The notes under the pieces: generated by a model
Told to the model about the DNA's origin: nothing
The model's database searches: none
What the model saw: the letters and a program-made list of their open reading frames with translations, nothing else
Assembly (NCBI GenBank): GCA_025642065.1
Contig: JAODUP010000307.1
Coordinates: 248,001 to 312,000, forward strand
Source: Paralvinella palmiformis
Lineage: Eukaryota; Annelida; Polychaeta; Terebellida; Alvinellidae
Length of the DNA: 64,000 bases
Reading direction: 5' to 3'
Program-made: the position numbers and the translations under genes
Part shown: piece after piece, positions 44,027 through 54,560 of the stretch
How positions within the stretch are numbered: position 1 is the stretch's first letter
Layout: every line of letters starts with the position of its first letter

Positions 44027-45473
44027 GGGAATGTAAAATATAGGATTTATATTCCGTTTTATTATTAACAATTCTTATTCTATATGGGTGTGTTTATTTT
44101 TGAGTATTTTTAATGTTGAATGTCTAATCACAACAATTATTGAATTTCTAAAATTTTAATATGAATTTTGCAATATCCAAAATCCTTGTTTATGATATTT
44201 CCAAGTAGGGTAGAGGTATAATATCGTAATTAATAAATATTTGAGTGACGCTATATGTGCTACGGTAAAATAAATTAGTTCCGACATTAATGGCGTATCC
44301 CTCGAACGAGAGTTTGTGCGAAGAACTACAAATACGAACATTATAAAAAGTTTAATCACTGCGAATAAAAACAAAGCACTACAGAAATAAAAGTAAAGTT
44401 TACTAACTCTATCATCCCATGTCATGATATATATTCCCAGTTGCTCTAAGTTACCTATCCCTCCCCCCAATCTGGTTCTGTGAAAAAGCTTTTAAAAGAA
44501 TATATTTATTCGTACAAAGCTAGAACAAATACACCACAAATCTGCAATATGACTTTATTATGAATTACTGCAACGTTCTTTGCGTATTGATAAAGAAGAA
44601 AGTTTTGTTTCAAAATGGCTACCTGTGGGCAAACTTGGACAACTAGCCGTTTCTGCAGAGACTCAATATGATCCACCTTCTACCCCATTACCTGTGAACA
44701 GTAACCCCCCGTACCCGTTTTATCGGTGGAGGACCCTGTGATTAAGAAGTTATCTCTTCCACCATCACCATCAGATCTCTCCATCCAGGAGGCAAGGGAA
44801 GATAATGATTGATAAAATTGCTTATTTGAAGAGTCGGTTTGCCAATAGACCGATCCAGGCGAAATTAATTGCATCGGTTACCAACTGTGGTCTCGGGTTA
44901 GAAACAGCTATGGCGCCCACTGTCAATAGGGGATGGCAATTTTTCACTAACGATAAATACTGGAAATCTTTTAGCAAATTATTTCATATTACACGGAGAC
45001 TGAGACTACTATTTCAGCTGAACGATTGTGTTTCTCCAAAGGATTTAACACAATGACTTGTAGGAGATTTTTAGCATGGGTTTCAATGGATTAAATAAAT
45101 GATTTTAAAATTAAACTTTTAGCTTAATGCAAGTTGATTTTAATGAAGATTTTTAAAAATAGTGTATGTAAAATTTTGGAAATATTATTTTTATTTGTAC
45201 TTGGAAACCAATCATACACGTATCACCTGTATATTATTAAATACTTTTTTTATTACATTAGAGTATTAACACCCTTGATATTTACATGTAGTAAACATTG
45301 CACGAATGGTTGATTCAGAAAATAAAACTGTTCACTTTCAATACAAGATATCATAGTGTGACCGTAGTGAGAAATTCAGCCGCATGGTGGCGCCAGAGGT
45401 AATTGAATCGGTCTATTAAAAGATTTTATGCATTTGTTATGATACAATATAACTTATGATGACGGATCAGAAA
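43786..45473. other. Gene-free stretch with (TG)n at 43991-44034
   Basis: A 44-base TG run is present. 44700-44815 has a short open frame (VEDPVIKKLSLPPSPSD) of coding appearance but without flanking support. Confidence 0.4.
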
Positions 45474-45757
45474 GCTTCGATGGCCTAGCGGTTAGGCATC
45501 CGGCACTTGATGCCAAGGGTCACAGGTTCGATTTCAGCAAGACGTCGAAACGTTTTCAGAGATTAATTTCTCGGCTCACAACATCGTGGGTTGCTGACCA
45601 CGTTAAATGGCGCTGCCGTCTCTACTGAATTATTAAAAATAACGGGGGGACGTTAAAGACTACCCGAGGCCGTAAAACACTCTGGCAGTGACCACCCTCA
45701 GGATATTTCGGCTCCATCTTTCCGTACTGCTCCCCTGTGATTTGGTGAACTTGTCAC
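45474..45757 (+). mobile_element. tRNA-derived SINE family 3, full-length
   Basis: Head: TGGCCTAGCGGTTAGGCATC (A box) and GGTTCGATTTC (B box). Body: AATTTCTCGGCTCACAACAT. Tail: GGATATTTCGGCTCCATC and CCGTACTGCTCCCCTGTGA. It interrupts the minus-strand Ty3/gypsy integrase, whose last codons before the stop are SINE sequence. Confidence 0.85.
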
Positions 45758-47050
45758 GTGCTTAATGTTCCAGTCATTGGTGAATCTCTTCAAAGACTCT
45801 CCACTATATTGTGGACCGTTATCAGACATTATTTCGTCTGGTCTACCAAACATTGCACAGTATGTCTTTATTATGCCTGTAATGGTCTTACTGCTGGCTG
45901 TTGCTGATAACTCTTCAACCAATGGGTATCTGCTGTACCGGTCCACTGTCAGCACAAACTTCCGATTCCCAATGTCGAAAAGATCTGTTGCTATAAACTG
46001 CCATGGCCTTGAAGGCATATCATGTGGCATCAATGGTTCTCTTTTATTGAGTTCCTGGAACTCTTGGCAAATAGAACACATCTTGCAAGTCTCTTCTATG
46101 TCCTTGTTGGTGCCAATCCAATACAAACGTTCACGTGCTAGTGCTCTCGTTTTATCAATGCTTTGATGTCCCTTGTGGAGCTGTTGGAGTATATCTGCTT
46201 GTAGTGACTTGGGAATCAATATTTGTCTTCCTTTGAATATAACTCCAGACTCTACTGCTAGCTCATCGCGAAACGATCAGTACTGCCTTATTACTGTGGG
46301 TAAGTTCTTGATGTTATTTGGCCATCCTTCATGAATGATATCTTTCAACTCATTCATTACACTGTCGTCTGTAGTTTTGTTACGGAGTTCTTCCTGTTCT
46401 GCCAAATATTATTATTTGCCCGGTCGGTGCTGGATGTTGTAGTCATAGCCTTGTATCTTTAACAACATACGCTGCAGACGTGGTGCTGCTGCTGCTTGTA
46501 GTGGCTTTAAGCAGATCGTCACAAGTGGTTTGTGGTTAATAATAATTTTAAACTTATGTTCGTAAAGGTAAGTATGGAATCGTTGACCACCATGTACAAT
46601 GGCAAGCATTTCCCTTTCAATGTTGCTGTACCTCGACTGGCATTCAGTATGCTACAGGCTTGCCTTGTTGTGTTAATGCTGCTCCAAGCCCTTTTTCTGG
46701 TGCATCCACTTCTAACGATATTGGAATAGTTGGGTCAGTACTGCAGGCTAGACACTGTAGTGATTTCATCCTTAAGTGTCTCAAAACATGCATGGTAGTT
46801 GACATCCCAGGTCCAAGGAACGCCTGCTTTCAGTAACCTGCGGAGAGGGTGTGCTTTTTCAGCAAAGTGAGGTATGTATTGAAATAGGCATGTTAACATT
46901 CCCAAGAACCGTTGTAGATCATCTTTGCTTTATGGTGCTGGCATCTTTTTTACATCTTCTATCTTTGTTAGGTCTGGGCCAAACTTCTGATTTACATATT
47001 CTTGGGAGAACCAGTTTGCGGATGGGACATTTCCAGTACATGGAATGTCG
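45758..47050 (-). mobile_element. Ty3/gypsy LTR retrotransposon remnant (RNase H and integrase)
   Basis: On -, 47050-46640 gives scattered reverse-transcriptase C-terminal residues (LQRFLGMLTCLFQYIPHFA). RNase H lies at 46609-46412 (ERFHTYLY-like RFHTYLYEHKF, NHKPLV, PRLQRMLLKIQGYD). The integrase zinc finger (HKGHQS...CKMCSICQEF) and the core to DNGPQYS lie at 46219-45758. The RNase H motif reads NHKPL where TDHKPL is usual, so a catalytic Asp looks lost. Stops separate RNase H from integrase, and the integrase is cut before its catalytic Glu by the SINE. No LTRs, gag or protease found. Confidence 0.85.
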
Positions 47051-48345
47051 TACAAAGCAGGGGTGTGTCCATTAACAGTAATAACAGTAGCATATTAACA
47101 CAGTTAGTACTGGGTATGACGTAATACAAGAAAAATAGGGTAACTAGAATTTTAAAAACTAATTTTTTAAAACTTATGTATGAAATATTGCAATACACAA
47201 GGAACTTAGTAACTTCTAGCTAGCATATACAGTGATGCGGTGACCGAGTAATCTAGTTTTTAGATTATATCAAATATACATGCATGTTATCGTGTTGTAC
47301 TTACTGGTGGAGAGGCTTGTCAAACACCATTAGAAAGTTGAATTTGCCACTCATTTGGTGTAGCTGAAAAGTGTAATAAGTAGGCCTAGTCACTAGTACA
47401 GAATTTGTTTTTGCATGATTTATTTTACGATGTAAGGTGCGTTATGATAGATAATGTATTTCATGTTTCTTTCACATAACCACCATGCTAAAAATATATT
47501 GGTCAATGAGCAAATATATTCTGGAAATAAAACAAGGCAGTGAATTAAATCAGTGAACTTTATTATATGTAAATGTTATCACATGAGATGAATGTAATAT
47601 GAAATGAAAATATTAACACACATCATATACACAACTAGAAAGCTCTGAATGTAATCCTTAAATATTCAAAGTCCAGAATATGTATTTTGAATTTAAAAGT
47701 AATAATTACAAGCTTTTACAAGTGTACACAAAGACACAAAAATAATAATTAATGACTGATCAATCAATCAATACCTTGATTTCAAAGGTTTATGGTTCTT
47801 TTTACCCTTGAAACTATTGAATTATCTACTGTTCACATGTAAAACATGGTGTAGACAGATATTAATATACAAGAGTACACAAACTGTTTTACAAGAATTT
47901 CATTCTAACTTTCCTTGTATGTTAGACAGCATAATTGTGACTAGAATAGATCTAACCATTAAATCTGAACTGCATACAACAAGAGCATCAGTGGGAAGAT
48001 CTTGATAACACACTCAAAAAGTTTGTTTTAAGTTTATTTAAAAGTAAACCTGCAGCACATTTACTACACACCATTTTTTGAGAAATGTATCCCGCTATTT
48101 AAATGATGAGTTTGTGGGTTAAAAATAACTATGACAGACCTGATGGCACCAGGTATCTTGGAAGAAATAGGAACTGGTGGGTGTAGGGGCTCATTGTGTT
48201 GGACTGGAGCAATACATTTCAAATTAACTAGAAATGTAACTGCTGACAGTTAGACAAATCACTTGTGCACAAAATAGGATCGACCACGATCTGTCAGAAG
48301 GCAATATGAAATTGTGTGGCACCAAATTGTCCGTATCCACCCTTT
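47051..48345. other. Gene-free AT-rich stretch
   Basis: Nothing recognised. Confidence 0.4.
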
Positions 48346-49144
48346 CTATAAAAACACTGGCAAATCCACATGTGTTAATTTGGGAGCCATTCTGATAGGT
48401 AACACTGAATCGCTACAGTAAAATGAAGCAACATTGTTCTCTCCAACTTTGAAACCTAACTTGTTGTGTATATTGTTCAATAAATGTGGTGGATCATAGA
48501 AGATAATGACACGATTATTGTTATGCATATGTATTGTTATGCATAAAATGTGGCTTGCTAACTGATGTTTTGTGACCATTGACTGTTTATTAGACCCTTG
48601 ATCGTAAATCAAAGCTTTGACGATTCACTTGCAATTTTAATACACCTCAAAAGAACATTTTTCAGCAAATCAGTACTGCTGGTTACAAAATAGCCAATTG
48701 GTTGCTTCCACTTATGAGACTTTTTTTATTGCTAGTTCATCAAAAACAACACAGCATAATTTCAACTGGTCTGCCATTACATTAACTTTTTAAATTTTTG
48801 AAGGTGTCCAACAAAGCTTTATTAAAACCTGGATAAATCTTTCGTGACACTTCTATGGAGCGTTTTCATTGATCGTAACAGGAAGACTTTGGCAAGGAAC
48901 TTTTATGTTTGTGGGCTGGAATGTTGAAGTTGAGAAGATACAAAATCAAGAGCTGGACCAGACATGCCTTTAGTAAGTTCCTTCCCCAACTGAGCTACAG
49001 ACATGTCATCTGTAGCTGTTACTTTGAGTTGAGTGGCCTTGAGCACATTTAATTTCAGCCTGGTAATTTGTACTCGTAGTCTGGATGTACATGCTTTCTT
49101 TTTCCTGGAGGTCATATCAGTAGATGGTGACCATCTTGGCCCAA
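48346..49144 (-). pseudogene. P-element/THAP9-like transposase pseudogene
   Basis: On - an acceptor TTTATTTACAG precedes codons for TSRKKKACTSRLRVQITRLK (coiled-coil-like) and GPALDFVSSQLQHS (49144-48903). After several breaks, LKLCCVVFDELAIKK (near 48760) gives the first RNase H-fold aspartate, YDQGSNKQ (near 48608) the second, and FYDPPHLLNNIHNKLGF with APKLTHV (48540-48350) the following conserved blocks. This order is that of P-element and THAP9-type transposases. Neither the THAP domain nor the C-terminal catalytic Glu region was found. Stops between the blocks show it is dead. The intron border suggests descent from a spliced element rather than a retrocopy. Confidence 0.8.
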
Positions 49145-49658
49145 CTGTAAATAAAATGCATGTGATTTAATATCAGTAACTTCTAAATCAAACATTGAAA
49201 CAACATGGATTATTTATTCAGTTGAGCAAACTCGTGTTAATTAAAATCATAGCAATTTCTTCAGCATCAAAGGACATAATCGCTACTTTTTCTCCAATCA
49301 TATTTGACATGTTATTTACTTCGATTGTTGTGGGAATGATGGGCCTCTCAATAATCGCCGTCTTCAATTGTTTGAATGATACTGTCAAATCTACCATGTC
49401 TACGGCAAGATGGCAGCACCGCCAAACAGTTAGCTTTCTCATCTTCCCCATTACCATCTTTGGCGACGGTTGGTGAGTTGGTATGATCCTTTCCATCGTG
49501 ACCGTGAGCTCCAAAATAACGAAAAATCATTCTACACAAAACGAAACGGTCCCCTTCCTGTTTCGAAACCGGACGTGCAGTCTCTAAATGGGAAGCGGAC
49601 CAATTCACCAACTTGAAAAATACACGGTTTTCAGAAATTATTTATTGTGTTTTTAAGG

Positions 49659-49695
<37 letters not shown>

Positions 49696-49862
49696 CGCGA
49701 AAATTGTAACATATAGCACAGTATGTATGGACATTATGATTTGATGGTGTCCTGTATTTCTACAATAAATAATCATTTCATAACTAAACTTGTATGGATT
49801 TTGTGTTGTTTCATAATAAAATATATAATTATGTTTATTGACTAGTCCACATCTATTTATTT
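49145..49862. other. Gene-free stretch
   Basis: Overlapping open frames of 87-98 codons on both strands at 49195-49611 match nothing; they might include the lost 5' exon of the P-element-like gene. TA run at 49662-49690. Confidence 0.35.
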
Positions 49863-49975
49863 GAGGGGGGGAGGCTTAATATAAACAATGCTTCAAGCAT
49901 CCCCCTTTTCAACATCCTGTTTGTTTTCATTAAAATGATGTATTGTCAATGTTGAAATAAACGAATTGAACATTA
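49863..49975 (+). repeat. LINE-type 3' end, copy 2
   Basis: Partner of 42483-42602 in the same orientation, with AAACAATGCTTCAAGCATCC and ATTAAAATGATGTATTG. Confidence 0.65.
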
Positions 49976-51371
49976 TGATTAAACGGTTTTGCTACCTATA
50001 TCGTTGCACCGCGTTGTAAATGTACATCGCATTGTGTTGTCATATGTAAAACGACTTCCGTCCACTTTCAAGCTAAAACATGTATTCGCGTCAAGTTTGT
50101 TACAAAAATAATATGGCGCACGATCAAATTATTTGCGAAACAGTAAGGTCTCGTTTTAAAACGGGCGGGGTTGCGAAACAGGTCGGTACAGTAAAGTATT
50201 ATTAAATAGATACTTTAATTTGCGACTACGTTCATTATTTTCTCAAAAAACTGTAGTGTACTGATTAATTTTTGTAGACTGAATATTAGTTTTCCATTTT
50301 TGATCCTTGTCTGTGAAGTTTCTCTAAAATTCCATATAGGCTACGCGGCATGCGAACGCGACAAAAAAGGAAAACACGTAAAGGCGGGAGCATGATTCCA
50401 TATATATGCGAATGCGACAAAATGGACCGCTCCGTGTAGCGATTCATGCGAATGAGAACACAAATTGGACTTTTACGACCCGGTGTCCAAAACCTATGTA
50501 TATTCTGCACAAGTGTAGGCGCTGCGCCATCTAGCGAATGCGATTGGCAGTTGCGACGTCACTGGGGGACTTCTTTTCGTCGTATCAAAAATGATAGCGA
50601 ATCTACATCCAACATCAGATAAGTAATCTGGATAAGTAGAACATTTCTGATGTTGAATAGTTGTATGATTTGTATGACGGAAGACAGTGGTGACTAGCCT
50701 GATTCATGTGATATAGACAGCCGTACGTACGTATCTGTTCGAGCCTGACGCAGATGACTCAGAAATCGAATATGATTCGACAGAAATCACTCGTGACGGC
50801 GGATTGGCTTTCTTCAAGATCAGTTTCTTCGTTCGTCCCATATCATGTTGCATCGTACTAGATCTGTTCACTAGATCTACATGAGTATGATGGGCTGATT
50901 GGGGCCCCATTTGTTTGGCAAAACGCTTGCAAACCGTACTCAGTTTTTTCGAAAGTGGGATCGAGAAAATTCATGAAAGGAAATCTAACTTTTCAAACTG
51001 ATATTGCCGCATTTATGCACAATATGTCTACAGCGTCAAATTAGAGTCTATACCTAAAAATGATTCTATAAACTACTAGATCTCTGTGCATCTAAAAATC
51101 CGGGTCATAACATAAAACCCCAATATTGTCATTAGCGCTAATATCACAATAGTTCCCCTGTAAAAAAAAACATCTGTACGACGAAACAATTAAGCAATGG
51201 CTTCGCTTATCATTCTCGATCCAGTATCAAGAACACATTTAACATCAACGGCTCAACGGGAAACTATTTTTCCTGGATGTTTAGCCCCAGATTTTAGAAT
51301 AGGGATACTTGATTATATTTTGATTTGAAATATAGATGCATCCAGTTGATTCCAGCTTCCGTGCTCTATAT
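49976..51371. other. Gene-free stretch
   Basis: Distant similarity of 50118-50190 to 42700-42850. No gene recognised. Confidence 0.4.
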
Positions 51372-51828
51372 CCTTATTTAAAAGGACGTTGTTGCGTAGC
51401 CGGGCATCGGAAACCTGTTCGCTGCCGCTAAAGGTCCGAGCTCTCAATGCGCATGCGCCAAATGTGCGTTTTTCTGGTGCTCGGACGCGGAGCGGGAAGC
51501 CCAGCATCGAAACGATTGACCTGAAAAGTTTTCTTTCAGGTCACTGATCGGAACCGTGTATGTTGGTGATAAAGAGGCGAGTACTGGGCACTATTTTGGC
51601 TTGTTTTGGATGCTCGGACGAGGATATAAAGATCCGAACACTCAGCAGCAACCATATGTTCTGCAGTAAATCATGCATGAAACAAACCCTCTATAAGAGG
51701 TTATGTTCTACAGCGACGGCCTGGGGTGTGTGTCCGGATTCGGTAGCCAGCGCATGCGCATTGAGTGCTCGGACATTTAGCGACAGGTTTCCGGTGTTTG
51801 GCTATGCAAACACTTCGTATTTTAAAAC
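51372..51828. repeat. Inverted-repeat (foldback) element, arms of about 85 bp
   Basis: Left arm 51372-51459 and right arm 51746-51828 are reverse complements. Shared blocks include GGAAACCTG, CGCT, AAA.GTCCGAGC.CTCAATG and GCGCATGCGC. The spacer holds two further GTGCTCGGACG/ATGCTCGGACG motifs. Ends and target duplication were not resolved. It looks like a MITE or foldback element; open frames on either strand are by-products of the symmetry. Confidence 0.7.
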
Positions 51829-53006
51829 TAAAATTGGATTGGTGTAATATTTAACTGACGATTATAATTTTAATATATAAATTAAATATGTATAATTAGA
51901 CAGATTAATATTAAACTATGTATAGTTAGATCTGGATAGAAATATATTACAGTAGAGTACATGCACAAATAAGAGTACATGCACAAATAAGAGTACACGC
52001 TTTTGGTAAAACACTGCCCTGGAAAATTCCAGTCAAGGTTTAAATCTTGAGGTTACGTAGCCGTATTCCCTTACTCAGTTACGGAGAAATAACCTGAAAA
52101 ACCAAGGATTAGGGCATGATGGACTTTGATGGCCAACGATTTTAATAACATACTTTGGCTGGAGTTAGAATAATATTCATAATTTGAACAAATAAATGGC
52201 TGTTATTAACATAATGTGATTCGTACTTGTTTAACTAGATATGAATTTTCATAATCCAGATAGATCTCTATCCGGAACTGGAGAAGTCATCTAGCTACGT
52301 TTCAATCTTCAACTAGACACTCAGCACCATGTTATGGTTGATCTGTAAGTTGTCGCCTTAGAGTACGTCATTTCTAAGGCCAGGTGATCATTATATTTGA
52401 TATGACGCACAGGAAACATCTATTTCATGTAGTTCTAGACTAGTATTTAATTAGAGATTTAGTTCTTCCATATGACATTTAGATCTAGTTATATATAGTT
52501 TAGCTTAGAGAATGCCGTTATGTACAGATCACAAAAGCCTTTTCCTTAATTAAGCAGTTTGATCCTTTTTGATATACATCGGCAGACACATTATGAGAAC
52601 CTTTTCACCACCTTGGACTTGGCCCACAGTTTTCAAAATGTCGGCGGCGTGGGGATAGACCTATGCTCACGGAATGTGTGGTTCCTTCATAATGCCTTAT
52701 TACAGGCCTACCTGTCCTGGGTGCATTAGAGACCGAGATATACGTCGTGCACAATCACCGCTAGATGTCTCCGTCGTCAGGCGTTCAATCACTGATGTCC
52801 AGACACAGTTCTTGGCTTGTAAAGTTCACAAGAATTGCGTTTGGACAATCAGAGACAGAATACGCTTTCATACCGCCGTAAATCCACACACATTAACGCA
52901 ACAATGTGTTTAAATATCCCGTGTCTAGTTAATTCTGAGACCTTTATTTGTTCTCCTTTATCTGTAGATTACACAACGGTTGTATAAATCAGTTAATATC
53001 ATACTT

Positions 53007-53039
<33 letters not shown>
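51829..53039. other. Gene-free stretch
   Basis: A duplicated 16-mer GAGTACATGCACAAATAA occurs at 51957-51990. The open frame at 52674-52913 is discussed under rejected items. Confidence 0.4.
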
Positions 53040-53042
<3 letters not shown>

Positions 53043-53145
53043 GCGTGGGCATATCTGAAGGTTGTTTCATCATTACCTTTGGCGGTGGCTCGACCCATTT
53101 AGCCTACCACGTGCACAAAGGTGATTGTAAAACATCAATCATCAT
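53040..53145 (+). mobile_element. SINE family 1, 5'-truncated copy
   Basis: CGGCGTGGGCATATCTGAAG, CCCATTTAGCCTACCACGTG and AAAACATCAATCATC match the body of the SINE at 10917-11100 read on its own strand. The head is replaced by a TA microsatellite. Confidence 0.85.
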
Positions 53146-54290
53146 AGAGTCCTAGATCTATATCACCAGAGCAATCATCATAATGATACATGTTGTTTGG
53201 GTTATTTTTCCCGTCATAACGTAATAAACGGGTTATATTTGTATCCATTAATGCCACCAGTTATACGCCTGATCTATCGGCACATAAAGGAGGTCAGGGG
53301 TCATAATGGCTGGATGCATTTTAGTCCCAAACATAGACTCTATAATCTAGTAACGGAAAAGAAATAACGACGAATTGAATCAGAAATCCTAGAAAGTGTT
53401 GTTATGCCTAGTCTAGTCATCAGATGGCAGCACCATCCCCAAACCACCTAGCGCGATTCCTGCTTTTGAAATTCTTTTGCTACTCGTAACCCGAAAGTGA
53501 TAAAATATGATATTAGAGTCTAGACCTACAATACCAAACAATTAAATCTTGTACATTTGGTTAAACAATTAATCGGAGATCTTTATATAATCATCAAATA
53601 TCAAATCAGTTTAACCCTAACTAAGACCCAGGCCTCTAACCCCTAGAATATTTTATTTATTATCAAATTATGCAACTTCATTCACACGCGCGCGCCCGCT
53701 CGCACATGCCATTTGTGCACACATTCAACTATTTGTGTTCATTACCTAGGATCTAATTTCTAACATCATTAATAAATAAATGCTAATAAGTTAATAGATC
53801 TACTTGTAGGAATCCTGACCTAGTAGGTTCAAGTTCACATTATGATTATGCTTATCTATTAGACCTAGTCTGACTATCTAGATCTAGTCTACTCTATATC
53901 ACCTTTTCTCGCCTTCTATATACTTATGGCTCCAGCACTCTAGACCTAGACTAGACTGCCGAAACTGGCGAAAGGTAAGACACAGACTAGTGACTAGACT
54001 GACTAGTCATAATGTTTGGGTACATAGTCTATATTATATCAAACTGATCTACATCTGTAATGTAACAGTTTCCACATGACATCTAAAGAAAACATTACGA
54101 AATAATAACTTAATAAAAAATATGTAACAAAATATATATCAGACGATTTTTGTAAATTCTATATCTAATATTACGACTCGTATATAGTCTAGATCTACAA
54201 TTTAGAAGAACCAAAATTAGACGTCTAGTTATCCGATGCAACGTATTTCGCTTAAATATTCGGTGTGGATAAAAATGTGTAAACTCTTAC
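53146..54290. other. CTAG-rich gene-free stretch
   Basis: CTAG and AGATCTA motifs recur densely (for example 53880-54010). No gene seen. Confidence 0.45.
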
Positions 54291-54382
54291 CTGTGACAGG
54301 AGTTTGATTCGTTAGTTTACCAAGTTCAAAGAATCCACGTTCTCTCTTATCCTTTTGTATATCCAAAAGTGAGTGGCCTGAT
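54291..54382 (-). CDS. Candidate unrecognised coding exon
   Basis: On - TTTGCTCTACAG at 54383 is a possible acceptor and CACAG/GTAAGAG at 54290 a strong donor. The 92 nt between are open in one frame and encode SGHSLLDIQKDKRERGFFEL followed by GKLTNQTPVT; the frame stays open upstream to about 54430. I recognise no family. It could be an internal exon, or the 3' end of a first exon, since a promoter-like segment lies just upstream. No partner exon was found in the window. Confidence 0.35.
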
Positions 54383-54429
54383 CTGTAGAGCAAAGTATCA
54401 GAAATGGTGAATCTCTCAACTGAGTATCG

Positions 54430-54520
54430 CTATAAAATGGCTCCGGTCAGTAACCACGTGACAACATCGGACCAGCCAATCACATCCCGCCAATGTAGGT
54501 GAAGCACGCAGAGGCGGGAC
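54430..54520 (-). promoter_or_regulatory. Promoter-like segment (E-box, CCAAT, GC box)
   Basis: Within 90 bases lie CACGTG (54455-54460), two CCAAT motifs (54476-54480, 54490-54494) and GGCGGG (54513-54518), in DNA richer in CpG than its surroundings. It is placed directly upstream of the candidate minus-strand exon. Strand and function are inferred. Confidence 0.35.
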
Positions 54521-54560
54521 TTTCATTCATCCAACTCGCGTTTATTCCGCCATAACGAGT

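Noticed and set aside
44680..45056. Open frames on both strands, one with VEDPVIKKLSLPPSPSD
   Set aside because: Coding look only; preceding stop, no supported acceptor, no homologous family recalled.
51313..51847. Two opposing open frames with similar peptides (ACALRARTFSG and ACALSARTFSD)
   Set aside because: The similarity is produced by the inverted repeat arms, not by two genes.
52674..52913. 79-codon open frame with ITDVQTQF...IRDRIRFH, vaguely like the helix-turn-helix of Tc1-type transposases
   Set aside because: Resemblance rests on a few residues; no DDE core and no inverted ends found. Kept only as a possibility.
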